This document shows, piece after piece, positions 8,744-16,954 of a DNA stretch of 21,962 nucleotides (within the stretch, counting starts at the first letter, position 1; every line of letters begins with the position of its first letter). Both the position numbers and the translations under genes were made by a program. Source of the stretch: Nemertoderma westbladi (Eukaryota; Xenacoelomorpha; Nemertodermatida; Nemertodermatidae); contig JAUCBJ010005231.1 of NCBI GenBank assembly GCA_032718475.1, forward strand, positions 1 to 21,962, read 5' to 3'. The notes beneath the pieces are model-generated. The model was not told the origin of the DNA. It saw nothing but the letters and a program-made list of their open reading frames with translations, and did not search any database.

Positions 8744-9228
8744 GTAATTCCGTTACGAAAATGTTCTATTTTTCTTGGTATTACAAGTTCTACTACCATT
8801 AGATATTTAATGTTCAATAATCTCTGCTTGGTTACCAGAGCTACCATTTCACCAAGCGGTGGAATATCTGCAACGTCACAGAAGGCTACAAACAGTGTAA
8901 CGGAATTACATATTTTGGTAACGGAATTACACTGTGTAACGGAATTACTTATCCCATTGATTAGTTATTTGAATATTGCGGGTTATTTAAATTCAGACGG
9001 GGCCCTTGGATGTTCTGCATCACTACTGCATTAAGGTTAGACGTTGACATTAGGTCTTGCGAATTAGGTCCAGCGACCTTAGGTCCAATAGATGATAGGT
9101 CATGACGTGATGTTATTTTCAGACATTAGGCCCTGCGACGGTCCTGGTTCTCAAGATCTAATGTCTCAAAGATATTTGGTTGAAAGATATTCCATGTAAA
9201 GTCTGACGAGATGTAGGACTACGGTCAG

Positions 9229-9509
9229 CAGATAGGGGGTGGGGGGGGGGGGGGGGGGGGACTGGAGGCAATAAAAAATCATCACTCTCCAGGGGAAACT
9301 GGACGCAAATAACAGTTGATTCCTCTCAAAAATAAAACTGTAACCTGTTCTATTGTGTTTAGTTTATTGTTTTGGTAAAATAACGTTCCACTGTAACCTG
9401 CTCCTTTCCCTAAATTGAGAATTTAACATTGAGGCGGGATATTGATTCGCCAAGGCGGGTTTTGCGTCGAGTCCCCTCCCCCCATCCCCACCCCCACCCA
9501 CCCTAGCTC
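9229..9509 (+). mobile_element. G/C-tract MITE, copy 2, probable 8-bp TSD
   Basis: Same family and orientation as the element at 3960-4252. It begins CAGATA, then a G run (9235-9260, broken only by T at 9240), then ACTGGAGGCAA. The interior is nearly identical, with TGTAACCTG, GTTTATTGTTTTGGTA and TGTAACCTGCTCCTTTCCCT. It ends TTTTGCGTCGAGT, a C-rich tract with a few A/T interruptions, then CTAGCTC. Flanks ACGGTCAG (9221-9228) and ACGGTCCG (9510-9517) match at 7 of 8 bases, consistent with an aged 8-bp target duplication. Non-coding. Confidence 0.7.
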
Positions 9510-9530
9510 ACGGTCCGACGGTATCAGTAA

Positions 9531-9630
9531 CGTATTGTATATATGTATACATGTATACATAAAGTATATACATGTATACATACAGTATATACATGTATAC
9601 ATACAGTATATATATGTATATGTATGTATT
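9531..9630. repeat. 21-bp TA-rich tandem repeat
   Basis: About four copies of a unit like CATACAGTATATACATGTATA, composed of alternating purine-pyrimidine steps. It is open in frames on both strands, giving Tyr/Ile/Cys/Met-rich peptides that are translation artefacts of the repeat. It lies immediately beside the right end of the copy-2 transposon. Confidence 0.75.
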
Positions 9631-9820
9631 GTATTTGGTAGAAACTTTTGCACTGTAATTCCGAGACGTTTATTTACGTTTGGTTTAGTATTTTGGTTAC
9701 ACTCAACTTCAATTAGTTAATCCAATTAAAACTGCCATGCTCATGCAATGGTACAAGACATTATAGACATCCTAACAAAACTACCACAGCCAATCAATAT
9801 CGTTAGTTCTTGAGATTTTA

Positions 9821-9873
9821 AGGGCAAGGAGCAGGTTACAGTGACTAGTTATTATAACCAAAACAATAAACAA
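9821..9873 (-). repeat. Solitary reverse fragment of the G/C-tract element interior
   Basis: Read on the minus strand, this gives GTTTATTGTTTTGGTTATAA, then CACTGTAACCTGCTCCTTGCCC. This is the element core without its homopolymer ends, and it is probably a truncated or decayed copy. Confidence 0.6.
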
Positions 9874-9897
9874 GAGTCAATAACTAGCACGGGTTAT

Positions 9898-10167
9898 TGC
9901 ACTATATTTTTGCTAGTAATCAAGTACTCGGCTGTAATTGGATGGTTACTGGTAGTTGTATCTCTGTTTTCCTAGGTTGTGGCAGGTCTGTTAGGCTGTC
10001 TTCAATGATTTCATGTAATGGTAGCTGGGTAGGCCTATGGCAACCCTACACAGCTACATACAGCCCTAACCCGAAGTTAGGCTGCTATAATCGAAGAAAT
10101 TTTGCTCAAATTCGCAAATTAAAAGTTTTACAGTTTTGCAGTGTAAATTAGGTTAAAAATTCGCACC
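9898..10167. other. No gene seen
   Basis: An 84-codon open frame spans 9897-10151, but it has no recognisable domain, runs through repeat-rich DNA and lies among non-coding motifs. I treat it as chance. Confidence 0.4.
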
Positions 10168-10597
10168 GTAATTCCGTGACGTTTAGTTTTGTAATTACCG
10201 TTACGATCAGAACTTTGAAACTTAGAAATTGTTAAATTTATTAATTATAACAGTTTAATGAAAGTGAGCAGCAAATATTAGGAAGTACTACAAGTAAGTT
10301 TTACAACTCAAATTTGCATCCAATTCGCAGCAATTCTTGTTTACAAAACACCAGTTTTTTTATCTTCGTTTTGCCGTGTAATTACCGTGACGATTTTTTA
10401 AACAACAAATATACAGTAATGAAATTAAATTTTGACTAATTTTTTCGATTTCCATAACTAAATATAGAATTGTCTTTCCCCTCACACCAGTCGCATTGAA
10501 TATACTTTTGAGGAAGATACATTTCCACCCTTGTGAATCTGAAAATTACTTGCGAAATGTAATTCCGTTATCGTGGAATTCATGTTTGGGTGCATGT

Positions 10598-11076
10598 TTG
10601 GTCAGTTGTAATCAGTAGGAAATTTAAGTTTAGGAAAGTTATGTAGGGAATTTTATGTTATTTTTCTCGCGTTGGCTTTTTTCGGACACTTTCTCTATCT
10701 ACTTTTTAACTACTCGACCGATTTTCGTTCTGTTTGCAGAATTATGTAGAGGAATATTCCGCGCAAAAATTATGTTGACAGAATTTTGAAATATTGTTTT
10801 AAAGAAAAGTTATGGCATTTTTTGTTTCAAAAATACCGAAAAATCGAAAAAAAAATCAAAATTTTCGCGATTTTTTTACACAAAAAATGCCATAACTTTT
10901 TGTTCAAACAAATTTCAAAATTATGTAAACACAATTTTTGCGCGGAATATTCCTCTGCGTAATAATTATGCAAACAGAACGAAAATAGGTTGAGTAGTTA
11001 AAAAGTACAGTAGATAGAGAAGTGTCTCAAAAAAAACCAAGGCGAGGAAATTTTCCTCCTGATTACAACTGACCAA
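10598..11076. repeat. Long imperfect hairpin, foldback element
   Basis: The left arm (10598-10825) begins TTGGTCAGTTGTAATCAG and the right arm (10880-11076) ends CTGATTACAACTGACCAA. Matching blocks continue inward: the CTCTATCTACTTTTTAACTA region, TTTTCGTTCTGTTTGCA, GAGGAATATTCCGCGCAAAA and TTATGGCATTTTTTGT. The left arm carries about 30 extra bases near 10625-10660. The apical loop is about 54 nt of A/T-rich sequence. Non-coding. It could be a MITE that has lost a clear target duplication. If transcribed it would give a long double-stranded RNA. Confidence 0.75.
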
Positions 11077-11639
11077 CAAAAGTGAAAATTTTTAAAAAAT
11101 TTTCATGATTTTTCATGATCTTCTTTTGCGGTTTTGATGAACCACATATTTTGGTTTCTATATTACCTTGTTAATGCCCAAAAAAAGTCTATCAAATTTG
11201 AATTTCGTGGAACATATGTTTATTCATGGAAGTTCTGCATAAATTTGCATAAAACAAGCCAAACAAAAGGAACAACAGTACTGTAGGGAAGAGTAAGTAG
11301 CAAATTAGTGATGTTCCAGAATACGGGAAGGGTCGGCCTTGGGCCGCATTCCAAACATATGGAAGCCCCCTATTGTTGGATAATTATATTATCCAGTTAA
11401 CAAAACACAAAAATGTTACACTTTGTTACACTGTTTGTTACACTTTTTTTTATCACAAAATTTAATTAAATATCTATATTTAATTTTCCTGTAACTAGGG
11501 TTGTTTCATGATTTATTTGTGCCTTTGTTTAATGTTTAACTTTGAAATGTCTATTTATTCGCTACATACTCAGACTCACATACATATTACTTAGTAGAGC
11601 CTAGAAAATGTTACTTTATGCTGTAATGTTTAGAACATG
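11077..11639. other. AT-rich, no gene seen
   Basis: A/T-rich sequence with A and T runs, without an open frame or repeat structure that I can support. Confidence 0.4.
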
Positions 11640-11726
11640 TATGAACGGGCCCGAGCCGAGCCGGGGCGGGCCGAGACCCAAAGGGCCAGGCCCGGGCCGT
11701 GACAAACCGGCCCGTGTCCATCTCTG
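11640..11726. mobile_element. GC-rich hAT-like transposon end (one end only)
   Basis: An isolated GC-rich block in an AT-rich setting, made of overlapping CGGGCC/GGCCCG/GAGCCG words. On the minus strand it starts CAGAGATGGACACGGGCC. CAG-starting termini with subterminal GGCC-type word repeats are typical of hAT elements. The partner end and an 8-bp duplication were not found, so this is tentative. Confidence 0.35.
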
Positions 11727-11828
11727 TGTTACACATTAATTGCTATATCTCGGTAACCAGAAGTCGTATCCAATTTATAAATATATCAAAAACTTCTCGA
11801 TATATTAAGGTAATTGATAAAAAAAATA

Positions 11829-13197
11829 TATAGTCATTGGGGGTAAAAAAACAATTTTCCGTTTTTTGTCAATAAAATTGTTAATATTCAATGGATTTAA
11901 ATAAATTTGGTATTGTCTGAAAGCTAATCAAAAATGTGATCAAACAATATCACCTGACATATATTTAAATAAATTATGGTCAAAAAAGTGATGTTTTTTA
12001 TTTACCCCAAAATGGGGTAAAAAAAAACAAGTGTGGGTAAATAAAAAACATAGTTTCAAGTGTGGAATCATCAGCTCAGTAGTATGTAGTCCTACCTAAC
12101 TGCCCAATCTGATGCCTCTGTTATAATTCACGCAACAACCGAAGGATCAGGCCGCATATCTGACATGGATTTCGGTGATTGAGGCGGATAGAAACTAATC
12201 TGTGGTGAATCGGTTGAATGAAAATTCGATCTACTACTATAACTGCTATAGCTGCACATTAAGATGTATGCTGACTTAACAAAAATATTTTTGCCAATGC
12301 AGCGTGCATTAAGAATGCTGTGTCGGCTTATCGACAAAATTGCGCCGCCACAACTCCCTATCACCCGTGACATTTGCTAGATCATCCGCATCTTCAAGGC
12401 CAGTGTCCTTTAAGATGCGTCTCAAGAAAGTCATGGGCTGTCCACCATGCTTATTCACTCCATGAGGCTGCCAAAGTACAAGATTATGCACTGGACGGTC
12501 CTCACGGCGAAAACAATGTCCTGCAAAGCGGATGCGGCTTTATTTGAAAGTACAATAGTGTGGTCCTTCGTGGTTCCCATACCGGGCTGCCAGCGATCAC
12601 TGGATTCTGATCTGATTTTAGCCTCGTGCTGCGCGAAGGCCTTGGTGTTCTATCACACTCAACCTTTGAAACCTGTAACCTCGTAGAAGGTATTCACAGA
12701 TTATTATACATTGAGCCACCTCACGCATGCTGAGTTCAGTCTTGTATTGTTCAACAGTGTGAAACGGCTGGCATCAACCTGTTTTTTTTTACCCCACACA
12801 TACATTTTAGGTGGGTAAAAAAACACGCTGTACAGAGCGAACTGGTTGGAATGATACAATGAGACCATTTGTGTTGGAAAGAGCATTGCCACTTTAGTGT
12901 TCAGGGAATTGAGACACTACGGTGAATTCGAAGCAACCAATAGAATTCATGGTTGGGAAATATTGTGGTTGGAACCCTCCACCAGCCAAAATAATAACAA
13001 CTTGAAATCAGCTGGTTAACAACGTCATATTGTAGGCTGAGGTGATTTGATTGGATACTGGTTAAGCCAATAAAAAACGCTCTTTCAAATGGTATGTAGT
13101 AATTTATCACTTTCTCACGTTTAAGTGAACTTGAGTTATGCAGTGTTTTTTTATACCCCACAAATCGGTCTGTTTTTTTTTACCCCCAATGACTATA
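11829..13197. mobile_element. TIR-bounded composite element, 1.37 kb
   Basis: TATAGTCATTGGGGGTAAAA (11829 onward) and its inverted match TTTTACCCCCAATGACTATA (ending 13197) delimit the block. Several further GGGTAAAAAAAC/GTTTTTTTTACCC copies sit inside, near 11985-12045, 12780-12825 and 13145-13160, so it may be nested or built from several related elements. TA at both edges could be a mariner-type target duplication, but this cannot be separated from the TIR itself. It contains a decayed LINE fragment (12309-12596) and no intact transposase frame. Confidence 0.5.
12309..12596 (-). pseudogene. Decayed non-LTR retrotransposon ORF2 C-terminus
   Basis: On the minus strand the frame reads YGN..., an in-frame stop, then RIRFAGHCFRRE, LVLWQPHGVNKHGGQP, LKDTGLEDADDLAN and GDRELWRRNF before a stop. 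This is the characteristic tail of LINE reverse-transcriptase proteins: GHC, then an LxLWxP-HG, GxP, DTGL, dR..WR pattern. A second stop lies further upstream of the YGN motif, and no catalytic reverse-transcriptase motifs are present, so this is a truncated fossil. The clade is uncertain. The lack of a usable start codon and the internal stops argue against function. Confidence 0.7.
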
Positions 13198-13858
13198 AAA
13201 TTCCAATGTAAGGAAATTTCATAATATAAACCACAATATTTGCGAATGCCAGTTTCGAATGTTTCTACGTTTCTACTGTTATGTTTTTTTTTACTTTACA
13301 AGCCCCATTTAATCAAAAAATACTAAAAAAAACTTCAGAAATTCAAACACTGAACTATTATTATAGACATTGAACAAACAATAATAATTATTTAAAAACA
13401 ATTTACTGAAGCGCGGGAAATTTAAAAAGTAAAACAACAACAAACACAGTTTAATATCGCAATAATTTTTATTGTCCGTTTAAATCCTTTTTTTGTCCTT
13501 TTTTTTTTATTTTTTATGTCCTCAAAAAGTCTAATGTTAGGTTCCATGCTACCGGTTTCTCTACTGCTGTTCTCTCAGGCTATCAGTACCGGTATTAGTA
13601 TATATAGCACTATTTTGCTGTATTGTATGTACAGATGTAGGTATAAAGCAGGTATTTCTGTATTTTAGTACCGGTACCGGCACCGGTACTGCTATAGGCC
13701 TACTGTGTAGCCTACCATTTAAATACGGTAATGGTAGGCCTACCGGTTGTGCTAATAAATTTTAAATAATTGATAGGCCAAACTGGATTGCAGGATTGTG
13801 GAAAATGTGGATATACCTTTCACATAATTTAGGCCTATTACTGTATTAGTTTTATCGT
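13198..13858. other. Repeat-rich spacer, no gene
   Basis: AT-rich, with T runs at 13490-13515. Around 13540-13745 are ACCGGTACCGG and TAGGCCTACC words, similar to the segment near 984-1003 and to the hairpin loop at 4434-4447. This points to shared short repeat families rather than coding sequence. Confidence 0.4.
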
Positions 13859-14520
13859 CTCTGTAACCTGCTCCTTTCCCTCAATTAGTTAAATGATCGT
13901 TTATTGTTTTGGTTAGAAAATCCCGCCTCTGTAACCTGCCCCTTTCCCTCAATTAGTTAAATGATCGTTTATTGTTTTGGTTAGAAAATCCCGCCTCTGT
14001 AACCTGCTCCTTTCCCTGAATTGGTAAAGTGACCGTTTATTGTTTTGGTTAGAAAGGCCCGCCTCTGTAACCTGCCCCTTTCCCCCAATTAGTTAAATGA
14101 TCGTTTATTGTTTTGGTTAGAAAATCCCGCCTCTGTAACCTGCTCCTTTCCCTCAATTAGTTAAGTGATCGTTTATTGTTTTGGTTAGAAAATTCCGCCT
14201 CTGTAACCTGTCCCTTTCCCTCAATTAGTTAAACGATCGTTTATTGTTTTGGTTAGAAAATCCCGCCTCTGTAACCTGCTCCTTTCCCTCAATAAGTTAA
14301 GTGATCGTTTATTGTTTTGGTTAGAAAATCCCGCCTCTGTAACCTGCTCCTTTCCCTCAATTAGTTGAGTGATCGTTTATTGTTTTGGTTAGAAAATCCC
14401 GTCTCTGTAACCTGCTCCTTTCCCTGATTTGGTAAAGTGACTGTTTATTGTTTTGGTTAGAAAACTCGGCCTTAACCTGCTCCTTTCCATCAATTGGTAA
14501 TTGTTTTTGGCTATAAAATG
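13859..14520 (+). repeat. 68-bp tandem satellite, nine full units plus a decayed tenth
   Basis: Units start at 13859, 13927, 13995, 14063, 14131, 14199, 14267, 14335 and 14403, exactly 68 bp apart. Each contains CTCTGTAACCTG(C/T)(T/C)CCTTTCCC, AATTAGTTAAATGATC and GTTTATTGTTTTGGTTAGAA. Units differ by a few substitutions and no indels until the last one (about 14471-14520), which is shortened. The two long blocks are those in the interior of the G/C-tract element, where TGTAACCTG recurs at 54 rather than 68 bp. No open reading frame is conserved. Confidence 0.9.
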
Positions 14521-15255
14521 AGTGTTTTGCTACGTCATGTGGTAATCGATTATCGACAACAACCACAAACTATTAAATATAGAGTCTTTTTACCACAGGC
14601 GCATATGGAAATCTATCTCATAGTCTATAAATCATGGAATCATGGAATGTTTTGGCACAGGCATAGTGAAATCAACTGTCTGACAGTCCAGAAATCAGCA
14701 GTCTGACAGTTTGAAGAAATACATACATAAAAAGTCATTAAAAGGACAATAAAAGTCATTAAAAGGACAACAAAAGTCATTATGCATAATTCGTAAAAAA
14801 AAAATGACAAAAAAAGTCAAATAAAAGGACATAAAAAATCACTGCCGTTTAATATTGCACTTGTTTAATACTACTGTATGTGGTACACGGTTACGTTACT
14901 ACTGTATGTTACGTAACACAGGTTGATTTTACGTCCGCCATTGTTTAGGAAAATAAGTTGTTTTCAAGTTAGGGAAGTCAAGAACTTCAAGCGACCTACA
15001 TTGTAAATGAGTTTTTTTAAGTAAAGTATACTGTTAATTGTAAATCCGCCGATGCGTAACACCGATAAGGCAACCCGAATTGAGTTTCTACTTCCACGGT
15101 TTTTAATTGTACGTTGTAGGAGTAGGCCTCTACTTATATTCTATGTATATTGTTTTGGTTTTCAAATTTACTTTTAATGGTAGGCCTAGTGGAGTAATTT
15201 TGCAATTTCTTAGTTTTTCATATCGTTTCGGTAAAGTAAACTACCAGATTTTCGA
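14521..15255. other. Upstream region of the PPC gene
   Basis: 14728-14780 has about 2.5 copies of a 21-bp repeat (AAAAGTCATTAAAAGGACAA plus one base). CAGTCTGACAG words occur near 14700. CCGCCATTG at 14935-14943 resembles a YY1-type promoter motif, weakly supported. No TATA box is evident close to the gene, and no other gene is seen. Confidence 0.35.
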
Positions 15256-15711
15256 ATGATGGCAACAAATGTTTCTTGCAAGTTTGACGTGTTTGAGAGC
15301 CCTGGAAGGTATTACTCGTTCCGTTTGACCTCAGGTATGGAACTAAAGTCCTCTATAATAGAAGTAGCAATGTATCACGGTTTACAAGCTGTAGCAGTGG
15401 TAACGTGTGTTGGGAGTTTGGAGAAGGCTCAACTACGAATGGCCAATGCTGAAACTGTCTCAGAACTCACTGGTCCCTACGAGATAGTGTCTCTGGTTGG
15501 ACGAGTAGCAAGGGACGGACACGCCCATCTACATATGAGTCTGTCGGATAGTCAAGGGACTGTGGTGGGAGGTCACATGGTCGGAGGATGTGTAGTATAT
15601 ACTACTGCTGAAGTTGTGTTAGTCGAATTAGTGGATGTAGTGTTTGATAGAACAGCTGTTATCGATCCCGGCAGTGGGTTCAGAGAGTTGTGTATTAGTC
15701 GTAGGAATTAA
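15256..15711 (+). CDS. PPC/DUF296-domain protein
   Basis: A small protein of 151 residues (150 if the second ATG at 15259 is used, which has the better context with A at -3 and G at +4). It is a single PPC (DUF296) domain. GRYYSFRLTSGMEL is at about 17-30, and the signature GHAHLHMSLSD with GTVVGGHMVGG and TTAEVVL is at about 88-122. In plants this domain, fused to AT-hooks, trimerises in nuclear proteins. In bacteria, archaea and some animals it stands alone, with the His cluster proposed to bind metal or a small ligand. Here there is no AT-hook, signal peptide or membrane segment, so the biochemical role is unknown. The gene is one exon, with AATAAA 113 bp after the stop, and lies between two arrays of the same repeat family. 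Fold assignment is firm; function is not. Confidence 0.9.
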   Translation: MMATNVSCKFDVFESPGRYYSFRLTSGMELKSSIIEVAMYHGLQAVAVVTCVGSLEKAQLRMANAETVSELTGPYEIVSLVGRVARDGHAHLHMSLSDSQGTVVGGHMVGGCVVYTTAEVVLVELVDVVFDRTAVIDPGSGFRELCISRRN

Positions 15712-15823
15712 TTTTAAATATTATAATGTTATATTCATTGATATATATATATATTGATTGATTAATTATACTTACCAATGTTAATGGGATCTTATATTTT
15801 GTCTGTGTCCGAGCTAGTGTCTG

Positions 15824-15829
15824 AATAAA
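15824..15829 (+). terminator. Polyadenylation signal of the PPC gene
   Basis: The first AATAAA after the PPC stop codon, 113 bp downstream, in the context CTGAATAAACATC. It is the likely 3'-end signal, giving a 3' UTR of about 130 nt. Confidence 0.55.
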
Positions 15830-16090
15830 CATCTTCAGAAGAGCTGAGAAGGGTTCGGAGCCAATTAAGTTAAGTTAGGTCTGTTGATCTCGACACGGTC
15901 TTAGTTTATAATCATTTCTCTCAGCTTGGGTCTGACGTATAAACTGTATTATATTATTCAATATATCGATTGAATGAGTGTTGTAAATCGCATCTTTATC
16001 TGGAAAATCCACGCTAAATTAATTAATCGCTTAAATTTGTATTAAACAGAACTGCTTACTCTCACCATAACCAGTTTTATTGAGTATATC

Positions 16091-16560
16091 GTTTATTGTT
16101 TTGGTTAGAAAACACCGCCACTGTAACCTGTTCCTTTTCCAGGATTTGTGTAATTTCTATATCGCCGCTGAAACATATTTTCTTCAGGATCGTATATTGT
16201 TTTGGTTAGAAAACACCGCTACTGTACCCTGCTTATTTCCCATGATTGAGTATCGTTTGTTTTGGTTAGCAAATTTATAGAAAACAAACCGCCGCTATAA
16301 CCTGTTCCTTTCCCATGATTTAATTTTCTGTATCGAGATCTACTATATAATTAAAGTTTTATTAAGTATTGTTTATTGATTTGGTTAGAAAACACAGCCG
16401 CTGTAACCTGTTTATTTCCCATGATTGGTATATTTTTTGCATCGACCATGTCATCATCAATTTTATTGGGTATCGTTTATTGTTTTGGTTAGAAAACACC
16501 GCCTCTGCGACCTGTTACTTTTCCAGGATTTGTGTAATTTCTGTATTTCCATGTAACCAG
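16091..16560 (+). repeat. Irregular second array of the 68-bp repeat family
   Basis: Five diverged copies of GTTTATTGTTTTGGTTAGAA, then ACACCGCC, then CTGTAACCTG, starting near 16091, 16192, 16256, 16371 and 16475. Spacing is uneven (about 64 to 115 bp), unlike the exact 68-bp array upstream. The first and last copies share a longer tail, TTTTCCAGGATTTGTGTAAT, suggesting a larger duplicated block. Two short open frames here (16080-16280, 16369-16563) are by-products, with repeated 'WLENTA' words. Confidence 0.75.
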
Positions 16561-16695
16561 TAGTTTCTTTCCCATTCCCATTCAATGTTTTGTTGGATCT
16601 AGTCTGTCTGTCGGATGTCTGCCTGTCTAACAATTTGAAGGACAGACCGTCAAACGGAAAAACAGCGATAACTAGAGAAGTAAAAGCGATCCCTG

Positions 16696-16954
16696 GCGAG
16701 ACAGGGGGGAAACTGGACGCAAAACCGGCTTTGGAGAATTAATATCCCCCGCCTCAATGTTAAATTCTCAATTTAGGGAAAGGAGCAGGTTACAGTGGCA
16801 CGTTATTTTAACCAAAACAATAAACTAAACACAATATATAACAGGTTACAATTTTATTTTTGAGAGTAAATAGCTGTTATTTGCGTCGAATTCCCCTGGA
16901 GAGGGATGAGTTTTTATTGCCTCCAGTTCCCCCCCCCCCCCCCTCCCTTATCTG
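16696..16954 (-). mobile_element. G/C-tract MITE, copy 3, reverse orientation
   Basis: Reverse complement of the elements at 3960 and 9229. On the plus strand it starts GCGAGACAGGGGGGAAACTG and ends with a C tract (16929-16943) followed by TCCCTTATCTG. The interior holds GGGAAAGGAGCAGGTTACAG and TAACCAAAACAATAAAC. The G tract next to the GAGACA end is only 6 nt, whereas the opposite tract is about 15 nt. I did not find a matching 8-bp duplication (right flank CTCTAAGC), so it may have been rearranged. Non-coding. Confidence 0.7.

Larger units (their letters stand above)
8744..10573. repeat. Dispersed GTAATTCCGTTACG-like motif cluster
   Basis: A 13-15-nt near-palindromic word, GTAATT(C/A)CG(T/A)(T/G)ACG, or its complement GTAACGGAATTAC, recurs at 8744-8757, 8897-8909, 8918-8930, 8936-8948, 9655-9668, 10168-10181, 10191-10205, 10378-10392 and 10559-10573. 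It is not seen elsewhere in the window. The first and last sites share more context (CCCTTG(C/T)GAAT upstream), which suggests an older duplication. The copies at 8897-8948 produce the repeated 'VTEL' words in a spurious open frame at 8810-9034. The cluster is interrupted by a transposon at 9229-9509. Confidence 0.55.

Noticed and set aside
8810-9034. 74-codon open frame with repeated VTEL words
   Set aside because: The repeats come from three copies of the GTAACGGAATTAC DNA motif. There is no other coding signal.
9423-9720. Open frames on both strands with Tyr/Ile/Cys repeats
   Set aside because: They are produced by the 21-bp TA-rich tandem repeat and the C-rich transposon end.
12128-12373. 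81-codon minus-strand open frame overlapping the LINE fossil
   Set aside because: It is out of frame with the recognisable LINE tail and Ser/Tyr-rich, with no domain, so probably chance.
13859-14520. CRISPR-like array
   Set aside because: Units are contiguous 68-bp copies without unique spacers, the genome is animal, and there are no associated genes.
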